64,000 nucleotides of DNA from Crambe crambe (GCA_963924555.1 OZ004590.1:2705001-2769000); one strand, 5' to 3'; shown: positions 15,189 through 26,405, numbered from the stretch's first letter. Notes: generated from the sequence alone by a model not told the origin. Made by a program: numbers and translations.

Positions 15189-18100
15189 CTAAACTTTTCC
15201 AAGCTCAGAGATGATATCAGAAGCAGTGAGTCGGTCTTGTATCTTCTGCTTTAAGCATCTCTTCACAAGGGAAAGGAACAGAGGGTGTTTGATGGAGCTC
15301 ATTAGTGGAAACCTCTCCTCTGGAGGAGGTAGCACACCAGTGAACATTTCCATGATGAGAACTCCAAAGCTGAAGATGTCCATTTTAGGGGACTGTTGCT
15401 GAGGGTCACTGGCTTCAGGGGCAGCATACGTGGGATTGCAAGGACCAGTTGTCTGAACCTTGTACAGAAGGTTGACTGATCCATAGTCTGCCACTTTAGC
15501 TCTCCAACAACTATTGGGCAGAGGTTCGAGAAGGACATTGGCACTACTGATGTCTCGATGGATGATGGGTTCTGGTTGCATCAAGTGGAGATAGTTGAGA
15601 GCTTTAGCCACATCCACACATATGGAGGTGAGGACATTCATGGACAAATGCTGGTCTTCTTTTTCCAACTCTTTCCTGAGACTGGTGGGCATCAGCTCTG
15701 TAAGTATAACCATCTCCCCTTCCAAGGTGGCACCAATGAACTGTATTAAGTTAGGATGACGTATTCTGGCAGCCATGTTCATCTCTTTCTTGAATAACTG
15801 TCTGTTGTGTTGAGAGAGGATTTGATGGTGAATGACTTTAGCAGCCACACGTGTCCCTCTGAATAAAGCTACACTGACACCTCCTCTCCCTAACTCTGGA
15901 CCCACCATATGGATTTCCTCCCTTCTTACCACCCATTGGGTCTCTAGTCGGGATAATTGTTCTTCATACAATCTTAGTCTCTGCTCATATTCTACAATTC
16001 TTTCTTGACTTTGTTGATGCTTTAGCTCTGCTGATGCATTCTCTTCTTTTAATATCTTTATTGATTTAGATGTCTCTTTTAATCTTTTCTCCAGTAGACT
16101 GCATCTTACCTCTGCTCTCTTTTCAGCTAGAACAAATTTGATATTAACTTCATTATGCTTCTTAGTAATTCCTGATGCTTCAGAGTTAGATACATTATCC
16201 TTCTTTCTAGCTTGCTCAAGGACTTCTTGGTTATTATTCTGTCCGGTACTTCTAGCACTTAGATCGGGTATTTCATTCTTCCTGGTTACTGATAGGAATT
16301 GTGCTACAGCAGTGTAACCTTTATTTTGGGCTAAAAAGAATGGAGTCTTTTTTTTCTCATCAAGACATATTGGGTCACGGTGATGCGTGTGTTTGAGATA
16401 CTGTACGACATCAAGGTGACCATATTCAATGGCATAATTAAGAGGTGTTCTACCCCATTGACTCCTAATATTAGGATCACACTTTAAGTCTTCAATGAAG
16501 TACTTGACAACAGCCAATCTCCCTTTAAGAGCAGCAAAGTGAAGAGGTGTGATACTGTCCTTGTTTTTGGATAGTGGGTCACATTTGTGTTCCACAGTGA
16601 GGTACTTCACTGTGACTAAGTGACCATTTAAACTAGCATAGTGTAAGGGAGTGCATTTTTCTTCATCTGTGCATGAAGGGTCACAGTGCTGAGTGTCAAT
16701 GAGATACTGCATGACATCAAGATGACCATTTCCACCGGCAAGATGAAGAGGCATTCTACCCCTATGACACCTACTATTGGACGATGGGTCACATTTGTGT
16801 TCCACAGTGAGGTACTTCACTGTGACTAAGTGACCATTTAAACTAGCATGGTGTAAGGGAGTGTATTTGTCTTCATCTGTGCATGAAGGGTCACAGTGCT
16901 GAGTGTCAATGAGATACTGTACAACATCAAGATGACCATTTTCACTGGCAAGATGAAGAGGCATTCTACCCCTATAACCCCTACTATTAGGATCACACTT
17001 TAAGTCTTCAATGGAGTACTTGACGACAGCCAATTTCCCTTTAAGAGCAGCAAAGTGAAGAAGTGTGTTGTTGTCCTTGTTCTTGGACAATGGGTCACAT
17101 TTGTGTTCCACAGTGAGGTACTTCACTGTGGCTAAGTGACCATTCGAACTGGCATGGTGTAAGGGAGTGCATTTTTCTTCATCTGTGCATGAAGGGTCAC
17201 AGTGCTGAGTGTCAATGAGATACTGTATGACATTAAGATGACCATTTCCACTGGCATGATGAAGAGCCATTCCACCCCTATGGCCCTTACTATTAGGATC
17301 ACACTTTAAGTCTTCAATGAAGTACTTGACGACAGCCAATCTCCCTTTAAGAGCAGCAAAGTGAAGAGGTGTGTAGTTGTTCTTGTTCTTGGATAGTGGG
17401 TCACATTTGTGTTCCACAGTGAGGTACTTCACTGTGACTAAGTGACCATTCAAACTGGCATGGTGTAAGGGAGTGTATTTTTCTTCATCTGTGCATGAAG
17501 GGTCACAGTGCTGAGTGTCAATGAGATACTGTATGACATCGAGATGACCATTTCTGCTGGCATGATGAAGAGGCATTCCACCCCTATGATCCTTACTATT
17601 AGGATCACACTTTAAGTCTTCAATGAAGTACTTGACGACAGCCAATCTCCCTTTAAGAGCAGCAAAGTGAAGAGGTGTGTTGTTGTCCTTGTCCTTGGTA
17701 AGTGGGTCACATTTGTGTTCCACAGTGAGGTACTTCACTGTGGCTAAGTGACCATTCAAACTGGCACAGTGTAAGGGAGTGCATTTTTCTTCATCTGTGC
17801 ATGAAGGGTCACAGTGCTGAGCGTCAATGAGATACTCTATGACATCAAGATGACCATTTTCGCTGGCATGATGAAGAGGTATTCTACCCCATCGATCCCT
17901 ACTATTAGGATCACACTTCAAGTCTTCAATGAAGTACTTGACGAAAGCCAATCTCCCTATATGAGCAGCAAAGTGAAGAGGTGTGTCGTTGTTCTTATTC
18001 TTGGATGATGGATCACATTTCTGTTCCACAGTGAGGTACTTCACTGTGAATAAGTGACCATTCTGAGTAGCCCAATAGAGACAGGTGTTGCCATTGTCAC

Positions 18101-18977
18101 AAGTGCAGTGAGGGTCACAGTGCATGTCAGTGATCAGATACACCACAATGTCCATGTGGCCCTGGTTACAAGCAAGCATTAAAGGAGTGATTCCAACTTC
18201 ATCACGATAAGAGGGATCACAGCTCTGATTGTCCATTAAGTATTTGAGCACACTGAGGTGTCCTTCATAGCTGGCTGTGTGCACCAGTGACCTACCTGCT
18301 GCCATGGTGAATTTATCACTTTTCCATTCCTTTGTTGTTTTAAAGTGGGCATCTGCTTGCTTCTCCTCTATCATGTATTTGAGTACATCTAGATGCCCTC
18401 CTCCAGCAGCAAGGTAAGCAGGAGACCTCCCATGCTCATCCATAAGGGTGATGTCGCCACTTACTTCCTCTAATAAAAATTTTACAGTAGGGAAATGGCC
18501 ATGCTGTGCAGCCAGGTGGAGACAGGACAGACCCTCTTTATTAGTTTTATTTGGGTCACGACCAATTTTGTTACAGAGATAAGTGACAATATTGAAGCAA
18601 CCATGTCTACTTGCTATGAGCAATGGGGTATTCCCCTCATGGTCAACATGTTTGTCACGTATTAGGTCAGATTTTGCTACTGAGTTAGTCATTAACAAGT
18701 GGAACAGGTATGTGAACACTTTCAAGTGTCCATACTGAGCTGCAACATGAAGGAGTGTGTACCCATTATCATCCTTGCTCTCTATACTGAAGTTGAATTT
18801 AGTGATGAATTCTGTGATAATATCAATTCTCCCATACTGGCATGCATAGTGAAGAGGAGTGTATCCATTTGAAAATCGGAGTGTCTCATCCTGTATACTT
18901 TCAATCAGAAGCCTTGCTGTTGAAAAGGCACCTGACTCCAAAGCTTTTTGAATCACACGATGCTTAATAGATTCCAT
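15189..18977 (-). CDS. Ankyrin-repeat protein kinase A
   Basis: Single-exon 1,262-aa protein. Residues 1 to about 350 are varied ankyrin repeats; residues about 350-880 hold about six units of three near-identical repeats (TPLHxASxNGHLxTVKYLT, TPLHFAALxGRLAVVKYF, PLHHASxNGHLDVIQYLID). One unit has lost its middle repeat (junction DPSSNSRCHRG). Residues about 915-1020 are a Glu/Lys-rich coiled coil (EYEQRLRLYEEQLSRLE). A TKL-like kinase domain fills about 1025-1262: beta-3 lysine VAAK (1047), HRDISSANVLL (Asp1142, Asn1147), DYG instead of DFG (1164-1166), APE (1186-1188), DIFSFGVLIMEMF. The glycine loop reads GRGGVSVAL, three residues shorter than in gene B (GRGGWATVSVAL), so ATP binding may be weakened. 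The start ATG at 18977 is supported by an ankyrin repeat beginning within 40 residues. Probably a scaffold-linked kinase; pathway unknown. Confidence 0.92.
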   Translation of the reverse strand: MESIKHRVIQKALESGAFSTARLLIESIQDETLRFSNGYTPLHYACQYGRIDIITEFITKFNFSIESKDDNGYTLLHVAAQYGHLKVFTYLFHLLMTNSVAKSDLIRDKHVDHEGNTPLLIASRHGCFNIVTYLCNKIGRDPNKTNKEGLSCLHLAAQHGHFPTVKFLLEEVSGDITLMDEHGRSPAYLAAGGGHLDVLKYMIEEKQADAHFKTTKEWKSDKFTMAAGRSLVHTASYEGHLSVLKYLMDNQSCDPSYRDEVGITPLMLACNQGHMDIVVYLITDMHCDPHCTCDNGNTCLYWATQNGHLFTVKYLTVEQKCDPSSKNKNNDTPLHFAAHIGRLAFVKYFIEDLKCDPNSRDRWGRIPLHHASENGHLDVIEYLIDAQHCDPSCTDEEKCTPLHCASLNGHLATVKYLTVEHKCDPLTKDKDNNTPLHFAALKGRLAVVKYFIEDLKCDPNSKDHRGGMPLHHASRNGHLDVIQYLIDTQHCDPSCTDEEKYTPLHHASLNGHLVTVKYLTVEHKCDPLSKNKNNYTPLHFAALKGRLAVVKYFIEDLKCDPNSKGHRGGMALHHASGNGHLNVIQYLIDTQHCDPSCTDEEKCTPLHHASSNGHLATVKYLTVEHKCDPLSKNKDNNTLLHFAALKGKLAVVKYSIEDLKCDPNSRGYRGRMPLHLASENGHLDVVQYLIDTQHCDPSCTDEDKYTPLHHASLNGHLVTVKYLTVEHKCDPSSNSRCHRGRMPLHLAGGNGHLDVMQYLIDTQHCDPSCTDEEKCTPLHYASLNGHLVTVKYLTVEHKCDPLSKNKDSITPLHFAALKGRLAVVKYFIEDLKCDPNIRSQWGRTPLNYAIEYGHLDVVQYLKHTHHRDPICLDEKKKTPFFLAQNKGYTAVAQFLSVTRKNEIPDLSARSTGQNNNQEVLEQARKKDNVSNSEASGITKKHNEVNIKFVLAEKRAEVRCSLLEKRLKETSKSIKILKEENASAELKHQQSQERIVEYEQRLRLYEEQLSRLETQWVVRREEIHMVGPELGRGGVSVALFRGTRVAAKVIHHQILSQHNRQLFKKEMNMAARIRHPNLIQFIGATLEGEMVILTELMPTSLRKELEKEDQHLSMNVLTSICVDVAKALNYLHLMQPEPIIHRDISSANVLLEPLPNSCWRAKVADYGSVNLLYKVQTTGPCNPTYAAPEASDPQQQSPKMDIFSFGVLIMEMFTGVLPPPEERFPLMSSIKHPLFLSLVKRCLKQKIQDRLTASDIISELGKV

Positions 18978-19639
18978 GTCAAGAATGAATTACACGTGAA
19001 TTGATAATTATTATAATGATACGTAGCAGTATAGATAGGTGTTGATGGTAGCTACTAGGTGGCCAATCTATAAGAAAATAGACATTTTTTAAAAATAATT
19101 AGCTATTAGGCACATTAATTATTGTTATCTAGCTATCAGGGGGGGGGGGGGGGGTCATTCCCTGGGACTTCAGTAATATAATAAAATTGACATAGTTACT
19201 AGCTATACAACAAGCCTTCTACTCTTCCTATTCCATATAATAATGCTTAGCTAGCTAAGCATGGCTGAGCCTCCCAAGCTAAGAGCCATTTTGACAAAGA
19301 ATGGATCAAAGAATTTCTGGGAATAGGTACCAGCTCTAAAGGTAACTTTTAATAGGCATGGATATACCTGTAGAGCTGGTATAGCTTCCTCTGCACAGCA
19401 CACATTGTTAGGTACAGGTAATGCATCCATTGACTATACTGTAATAAGTAAGCGTGGTTAGGCAAAAATGGGCGTGGACAGGGCAAAAATTTCTTCTGTG
19501 CACAAGCGCGTGGATATAACTGACCCCCTATATTTTCCTTAACCTTCATTTTCCCCCTGGCTATAATCCTATAATCCTGAAAGAAACCCTGGCTATGATC
19601 TTGTTATGGAAGAAATGAGGGCAATGTATCATTATTTGA
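18978..19639. other. Upstream region of ankyrin-kinase A, no gene
   Basis: Presumed promoter and leader of gene A, reading leftward, followed by repeat-like DNA. Contains a run of 16 G at 19,139-19,154. The minus-strand frame at 19,349-19,549 has no recognisable features. Confidence 0.4.
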
Positions 19640-20280
19640 CAGCGAGCGAGCAAGTATTCTTTAGTGCTTCAACTCTTTAGAAGATTTTGCTGTTGAATTT
19701 ATATGTAACGAAGATAAGCCTAGATCCTCTACAACTACTACTATAGCAATGTGCAGCATTTGACAGTGAGCAATTAAAGTAGCTGATAGGCTCCAGTGCT
19801 TGATAATGCTGTATGAGACAAGCATGGTTCCAACCAGGAAGCTCCATACATAGAAAGCTGTAAATGCTTACCACAAGCACTTAGATGCCTACAACCCACT
19901 TAGATAAGCCTAGCCCCTCTATGACAAAAGGCTGTAGAAAACAATCTAGCTTTATTACAAGTGGAGCATGTACATTATGCACTTACAGTGCTACGAATTC
20001 AGGACATGTAGCTACATACTTACCTATCTACCATACCTACGCCTGGGGCATTTTGGAGTGTAAACCTAGATATGAGTGCAAAAAATTTCTTCTAAATAAA
20101 AATTGCTTTCTACAGCATTTAGTCATAGAGGGGCTAAGTGGATTGTAGGCACTTGGCTTTCTAAGTGCTTGTGGTAAGCATTATACAGCCTCCTGTGTAT
20201 GCAGCTACAACCACTGCAATATCTTAGCCCGATAAGTCAAAGTACAAATGACTTTCACCAACTGCTTTGCTCGCTCGCTG
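19640..20280. mobile_element. Non-autonomous DNA transposon with terminal inverted repeats
   Basis: Bounded by cagcgagcgagca on the left and its reverse complement tgctcgctcgctg on the right. Internally it folds back on itself: gcttaccacaagcacttaga near 19,868 pairs with tctaagtgcttgtggtaagc near 20,160, and both arms contain the same cttagcccctctatgac block. No transposase frame. Partial copies lie at 21,602-21,894 and 22,512-22,710, so this is a family. Confidence 0.75.
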
Positions 20281-20307
20281 ATTGAATATGTTACATGAAC
20301 ATACACT

Positions 20308-20646
20308 GTAGGGATAGCCTAAAATCTAATTGGGCTGTATAATGTACTCCAGCCTCGTATGGAAACAATCCCTACATTTATATCCACTGCCTATAGCTAG
20401 CTATGGGCCGTTATAAAAAGTAGGGATTGTTTCCATATGAAGCTGCAGTACATTATGAAAGGGAAAAAATTTATGCTAAATAAAAAGGCCATGTAGGGTT
20501 AGCCTGTACTTTAACAGTTTCTGTCAACAAAAAGCTGCCTTCAATAATAATCCCTACATCACTGCCTCCCACCAAGCTCATGTCAGTATAAAAGTGTTCT
20601 GCTTAGTACATTATACAGCCCAGTTAGACTTTAGGCTATCCCTACT
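20308..20646. mobile_element. Foldback element with nested inverted repeats
   Basis: Outer arms: gtagggatagcctaaaatct on the left (20,308-20,349) and the reverse complement ending actttaggctatccctac on the right (20,606-20,646). A second inverted pair (tggaaacaatccctac / tagggattgtttcca) sits in the left half. The right half (20,456-20,606) is a half copy of the 276-bp element found whole at 21,895-22,170. Non-coding nested insertions. Confidence 0.75.
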
Positions 20647-21601
20647 TAATTTTTGAAATTTTTTGCACTCATTTGTTTCTATTCTTTTTCTTAGTGTTTG
20701 AAGTTGAAAGTAAGTTTGTGTAAGTAAAGAATTGAGGGTGGCAGTATTGACCGTGAGAGTATGCTGTGATTATTAATATTTGACATGAGGCTACAATACA
20801 GTACTATACAAAGCCAGCTTTTATCTTTTTTCTTTTGTAGGCACATACACAGTCTCTGGAAGAATTTATTTAGCTATTTAAGTTTTGTCTATTATTTAAT
20901 ATAAAACTTTACAGCAACAGCAATGTAAATGACATGTCCATGGCATGGTGAAGTGAGCTGACTACACTACAGCAAAGTACTGGCTATAATACTACCATAG
21001 GATGAGCATCTGTACTGCAATGCAGCAAGGAGTGTCAGGAAGATTATCGAATAGCTAGACCTAGTTTAGAGCTACCGAACTGTAGCCATATATGTGGTCC
21101 CGCCCATACGCTCCGCCCCCTACCAACATGCGTTTCAAAATGGCATATAGCCAAGTGCTAATAGATATCACTGATTTTTGAAGTAGCGCTTTAGTCAAAA
21201 GTAATAGCAAAAGATCAGCTTAGGTGCTGTTCTAACAGATGGCCAAAGCAGAATTTTGATGACTATAGCCAGTAAGTCGGTACGTCGATCTTATACATTA
21301 TTATTATAAAGAAAAAGAACAAAACAAAAATCAATTTTAGAACTTGTTTTTTTCTTATGTTAGCGAACAAATTCTAGACTTTTAAACATTCTTCCCTCTT
21401 CTGTGTAGAAGTAGTATCTCACTGTAGCCTTCTGGAGCAAGGGTAGAAGAGAAAGAAGAGTTTTAGTTTATACAGTCTTATGACCTTTGACCTTTGAACT
21501 TAGGTGAATGCCTGTGTGTTCACTAAGAGAACTCCACATCAAAAAAATATATAATACATTTTTAGAACAAAATAATAACTAGGGCAATGTGCAACATTAA
21601 T
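20647..21601. other. No recognisable feature
   Basis: AT-rich non-coding DNA. No splice-bounded exon, long open frame or inverted repeat was recognised. Confidence 0.4.
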
Positions 21602-21894
21602 TTTGACAGCGAGCAAGCAAGCAAGTTAGTGCTACAACTCTTTAAAAGATTTTGCTGTTGAGTTTATATGTAACAAAGTACTTAAATAAGCTTAGAGCCT
21701 CTAAAACAACTATTATAGCAATGTGCTGCATTTTGACAGTGAGCAAGTGAGCAGCTGATAGGCTCCAGTGCTTGATATTGCTGTCAGAGACAAGAGTCAT
21801 GTAAGTTGTGGTTGGGAAGCTCCATACATAGAAAGCTGTAAATACTTACCACAAGCACTTAGATAAGCCAAGTGCCTACAATCTATTTAGACAA
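21602..21894. mobile_element. Truncated copy of the 19,640 element
   Basis: Starts with tttgacagcgagcaagcaag and follows the left half of the 19,640-20,280 element (agattttgctgttga, aggctccagtgcttgat, agctccatacatagaaagct, cttaccacaagcacttaga). It stops where the 276-bp element at 21,895 begins, which suggests that element inserted into it. Confidence 0.7.
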
Positions 21895-22170
21895 GTGAAA
21901 GGAAAAAAATTATGCTAAATAAAAAGGCCATGTAGGGTTAGCCTGTACTTTAACAGTTTCTGTCAACAAAAAGCTGCCTTCAATAATAATCCCTTCATCG
22001 ACTGCCTCCCACCAAGCTGGTTTAATTGTTCATGTCAGTATAAAAGTGTTCTGCTTGGTTTAGGCAGTGATGTAGGGATTATTATTGAAGGCAGCTTTTT
22101 GTTGACAGAAACTGTTAAAGTACAGGCTCTACATGGTCTTTTTATTTAGCATATTTTTTTTTCCTTTCAC
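21895..22170. mobile_element. 276-bp MITE with about 110-bp terminal inverted repeats
   Basis: Left arm 21,895-22,007 begins gtgaaaggaaaaaaattatg. Right arm 22,062-22,170 is its near-perfect reverse complement and ends in cctttcac. The 54-bp centre includes catgtcagtataaaagtgtt. Half copies occur at 20,456-20,606 and, decayed, at 26,727-26,865. Confidence 0.85.
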
Positions 22171-22511
22171 TTGTTTGTTTACTTTTTGTATGACCTTTGA
22201 ATATTATTTTCAAGTAAAAATTAATTAATAGCTGGTTGGCATGTGCGTATGTGCACGTGATAGTGACAGACGCGCGGGCATGACAAATGAAAATGGCTGA
22301 CATAATGAAAAGTCGTTCGATATGAGTGAAGGGAAACTGTGGATATAACGATGGTAAAAGCACATTGTGTGGTTATAACTGCACAAGTTGATATGAATTT
22401 CATTGTTGTATGTGCAAGAATAGAAGAGATACAGAGAGTCTAGTTTGTATTGTTCTAATGAGAGAAGCCACGCCCATTCCGTGCATAGAGAGTGCTACTG
22501 CACTCTCTCTG
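22171..22511. other. Short non-coding gap with a 22-bp near-palindrome
   Basis: Contains agagagtgctactgcactctct (22,487-22,508), which recurs exactly at 28,013-28,034. No gene recognised; minus-strand frames here have no domain-like features. Confidence 0.4.
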
Positions 22512-22710
22512 ATAAGCCTAGCGCCTCTATGACAAAAGGCTGTGGAAAACAATCTAGCTTGATTACAATTGGAGCATGCATTGTGCACGCGCACAGCGTT
22601 ACTATTTCGGGACATGTATGATACGTAAGCCTGGGGCGTTTTGGAGTGTAGACATAGATATATATATTTAAAATTTCAATGAGTCATGACCTGAGAGTCA
22701 GCTCGCTTGC
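22512..22710. mobile_element. Partial copy of the 19,640 element, right half
   Basis: Matches the middle and right of that element: ataagcctagcgcctctatg, caaaaggctgtggaaaacaa, cctggggcgttttggagtgt. It ends at a degenerate right terminus, cagctcgcttgctg. Confidence 0.65.
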
Positions 22711-22724
22711 TGCAATTACTGATT

Positions 22725-22800
22725 AGTCTGTTTCAGGGTCACTACCACTACTAGTGTCAGAGTCACCACCTGAACTGCTCTCCAACCAATTCAACTTCTA
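22725..22800 (-). other. Possible acidic C-terminal exon relic
   Basis: Read leftward, a possible acceptor (tacactttag) is followed by a frame encoding a short acidic Ser-rich tail with SSSGGDSDTSSGSDPETD and a stop codon. Too short to name and no partner exon was found. Confidence 0.2.
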
Positions 22801-22802
22801 AA

Positions 22803-23231
22803 GTGTATCAAGGTGTGGAACTAGTTCAGTATGACCAGGGGTTGTCCTTCACGAAAAGCAAGTATAGTATGTACATTGATTCTATATTATCAGGTTTACA
22901 CAATCGACTCAAGTCCCAGGCCAATAGTTCCACAGACACCCTTAGCCATATTTTGAAAATCCTAGCGACTCATGGCTGGGAGAAGACAGATGACTCTTCA
23001 TTTGGTTATGAATTGATATCGTGGTCATATCGTGATATTGTGGTCATATTGTGGTCATGCTGCGTAATTGCAGTAAGTAATAAAAATAACACGTGGTTAT
23101 ATGCTGGAGAGCAGCAGCTACAGTGCAAATCTGCTATGGTTGTAGCTCAGATACCTGTAGCCGGAAATATTGACGGGAATTATATTATACGATTTCCTCA
23201 TACAAATATCAATGATGGTATTGGAATCTGA
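22803..23231 (+). pseudogene. Possible hAT-type transposase-derived fragment
   Basis: A 142-codon frame whose middle (SMYIDSILSGLHNRLKSQAN, ILKILATHGWEK, DDSSFGYELI) resembles, from memory, the region before the dimerisation domain in hAT/ZNF862-like transposase relatives. The frame becomes composition-like after codon 75 (ISWSYRDIVVILWSCC). No zinc finger, DDE residues or C-terminal dimerisation block is visible. If the match is right it is a dead fragment; it could also be an unrelated exon. Confidence 0.3.
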
Positions 23232-25492
23232 AATCGTGCAAAAAAGCGTCGTGCATGTGAGCTGTGTACAGCTCACTAGCTAGCTAGCTAGCCGTATAGC
23301 TATCATCGATTTAACACTAGTTATCCAGTTGTGTTAGGGGCCATCGCTGGACTCTAATTCTTGGGAGAGACTAACACTGATAGCGATCCTTATGCTGTAA
23401 GACAGCTGCATTCGTTGGATACATCCCTCGAAGAATTTCAGTCGTTTGTTCTCTCTTTCTTTATAGTGATGGATGGCTCTCTTCAATTCGTTGCACCATC
23501 ACAGGTTCAAGGCACTACTCCTGTCCAGGGAGGCCTATAAGTTTTAAATTCCAGCAGTGGTGCGCAATAAATGGAACGCAACGTATTGCAAACTTAATTA
23601 AACTGTGCAACTTTTTGATGGTTTTATTTTTGGTGATTTGATGCTTAAACCACCAAAACATCTTCGTCAACATTTCTGGCTATAATATGGTATAGAAAAG
23701 AAGTAACTAAGGGAGGAGAGCAAAAACACAAGCTCTTCCAAATCCAGTTGGGAGCACAGCAAAAATATTCCTGCCAGATAAAAATTGGATTACCATTTTG
23801 AACTGTTCAGGCCTTGAATTCGCGTTCACCTTGCCCTTCTTATATCTGCAATAACTTGCTCAATTCTTGACCAATTTCAAAATTTCAAACACCAGCAGCT
23901 GATTTATGATGATGCTTTTTATAAGGACCCATTCCCTACCAGTAAAAAGTTAGCTGTATATCCCATAAGCAAAGTATGGAGCTGCCATTCACCACAAGGA
24001 ATATAGTGTGCACGCATTGCGTGCGATAGAGCAACAACAATGGCTGCCAGGTGTTACTGATTCTCGAGTAAGTTAGCTAGCTTACGCCAGTAACTGCTGG
24101 TTAAAACTAATTATAGAATAGTTCAGCTAACTAGAAAACTGAATCACAGAATCTTTTAGCTAAATAGAATCAATGAGAAGTCACATTTTCGGGTTTAACT
24201 CGTACACAATATTCAAAATCACTGCTAAACTCCCTGGCAGTTTAGCTCATACAGAACATACAGAATAATCATTGCTAAACCCTCCAGGAATTGCTGGGAT
24301 CAGGAAAGGAAGGGGGCTTGTCCAGGAGGAACAGGGCAGAAGTCCAGGAAGAGTCATGGCGGAAAAAGTCATGCATGAGACAAGAATGAGAAAAGAAACG
24401 AGAAACTTGATCTAAACTGATAACACGTACGTGGCTTGGCTCTAGCCATAACTATGTGGCTAATTGGATTAACACACCTTCTTATTATAAGCTTACTATA
24501 CCACAGCTACTTCCGGTGCAAGGTGAACACAAACTTTAGCTAGTAGTACTGCTGTGCATGTCTGTGGTGTACACTGTGGTTCACACTGTGTTAGGTAACA
24601 ATATTCATGCAGAAACAGATTTTGTCTATTGAATGTTTCCAGATCACCTTGCGCTTCATGCTCGGGGGTGTGGCTATGCCAGACTAGAGATACCCCCACC
24701 AACCTTACAATTGGTCAATAAGCACGTGATCCACGCGATCGACTTTCTTAACGCACATGCGTGTACAAATCTGGGTATAGGCTTGACACCAGACCCTTCT
24801 TTCTGTGTGTGGATGATGTAATACATCCATGCTGTGGTTGGTAAAGGTCTGGCCAAGCGAGACTAGGTTTTAAATAGGTCCCCAACTTTAAGTACCTTTA
24901 AAATGCATATAGCTATAGCTACTGGTACTCACTCTTGAATGCTTCCACAGATAAGGACAGTTAGCATATACGTAGTTACAGCTTCTTGGTGTTGATGGCT
25001 TCAAACATCACGACACTCAATGAGTATCCCATGAAACATATTCATTGATGCTCACACACATGTACCTATTAAAAATCACTACCGACCAGCGTTTACATTC
25101 CTCCTCTCTCCACGTCGATCGTACGAGAGTCAAATCATAGATACTGCCTTGGGACTGCAGAATTTTTTCTATTTACATAATAATTATATAAGGCAGAAAC
25201 TTCCTATACTACTTATAACGCGCGCGCTATCGACGTGACGTTCTACTATTATCGATGACCATTACCCAATTCTTAAGTTCACTTTACCTATTTTTTTCTT
25301 CCATAACTCAACAGTCAGAGTGGTACCATTTCTGAAATATCACATACATTCATACAAAAAATGATGGAGTAGGTATGAAACAAAAACATAGCTACTAGTT
25401 CATACAAAAGGGCAGAATCTTTCTTGACAAGAAAAATTTCTTCAATACATTTCTCATGCACCCATCTATTGCATCCACACTTTACCCACTCT
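23232..25492. other. Long non-coding stretch
   Basis: About 2.2 kb without a credible gene. Small open frames around 24,496-24,856 on both strands overlap each other and show no domain-like pattern. A short CpG-containing patch lies at 25,219-25,240 (cgcgcgctatcgacgtgacg). Confidence 0.4.
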
Positions 25493-25562
25493 TCACCATC
25501 TTTGTATTAGTTTCCATAGCAGAATGCACACCCCATTCCTGGTCCTCTGGAGAATCATCTTC

Positions 25563-25930
25563 TTACATTTGGGTGAAGGTAGAGGGACCAGAATCATCTT
25601 CTTGCTCAGGGTTGAGACCATAGCTAGCTTTTGAATGACCTTGCTCTTTGGCCCCTTTCTGCTTCTTCTGATGCTGAAGCCATTCTTCTTTCTTCTTCTT
25701 CTGCTCTTCTCTCTCAATCTTGCGTCTTTCTTGCATTCTTCCTTCGCTTTCGCCTCGGCATGAAGTATTGGGTGCAAGGGAAGGACTCAGTCTGTCAGGA
25801 ACTGATTGCCCAGGTGAAGAAAGGAGTTCAAGACACATCTCACCCAGATGCCAGGGGCAAATGAAGAGGTGCTATCAGAAGCTGAAGAGTTGTGCACAGA
25901 TTGTTGCAAATCATTGTCAGTCTCCATGGA
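25563..25930 (-). CDS. Possible exon(s) of an unrecognised gene with a basic/acidic coiled coil
   Basis: Leftward, the frame from 25,927 (METDNDLQQSVHNSSASDST ending FAPGIW) meets a donor-like gtgag at 25,843. An overlapping frame at 25,838-25,563 encodes a highly charged segment (RRKIEREEQKKKKEEW, then HSKASYGLNPEQEDDSGPS) ending in a stop. The second segment looks like a coiled-coil C-terminus. I could not build a consistent splice joining the two and do not recognise the family. Low-complexity coding by chance is possible. Confidence 0.25.
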
Positions 25931-25969
25931 TATTGGGTGAACACTTCTTGTTAATAGTCTACATTATCA

Positions 25970-26405
25970 TAGGAGGCGGAAGGTGGGGGCTGGAGGGGCT
26001 AGAGCCCCCCCAATATTCAGAAGGTGGGGGCTGAGCCCCCTCAAAAATGATGGATTATGACATCACGTTCTTAACAAGTGTAACTGAAATAGTTTGCTTC
26101 TTTTGGTTCTTGTTGTTCTTGCTTTTTATTTGTTTTTTGTTCGTATTTTTAGGCAGCTTAAAAGTAGTTAGCTAGCTAACAAGCTATAATATTCAGTGGG
26201 AATTGAGACATCACCCTAGAACCTCAGAGTTTGAGAATGCACCAGATCCAATCCAATGAGGCTTAAAATCCAAAATTTTCCTGGGGGATCATGCCCCCAG
26301 ACCCCCCTAGATGGCACGCTTTGCGTACTAGTGTGGTCACACTTTATTACACTCAGCCCCCCCAAAATAGATGACCTTCCTCCCCCAATGATTATAGCTA
26401 ACATG
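25970..26405. repeat. GC-rich dispersed-repeat-like block
   Basis: Contains ggaggcggaaggtgggggct near the left end and cagcccccccaaaatagatg followed by ccttcctccccc near the right end, which are roughly inverted with respect to each other. Several copies of agcccccc/ggggct strings lie between. It looks like a non-autonomous element, but the ends are not clean. Confidence 0.3.

Noticed and set aside
15211..15749. Plus-strand frames within the kinase region of gene A, and their twins in gene B at 40,205-41,428
   Set aside because: Antisense or alternate-frame shadows of the conserved kinase and coiled-coil codons.
24496..24856. Overlapping frames on both strands
   Set aside because: Three mutually overlapping short frames with no domain-like pattern; none has splice signals supporting it.
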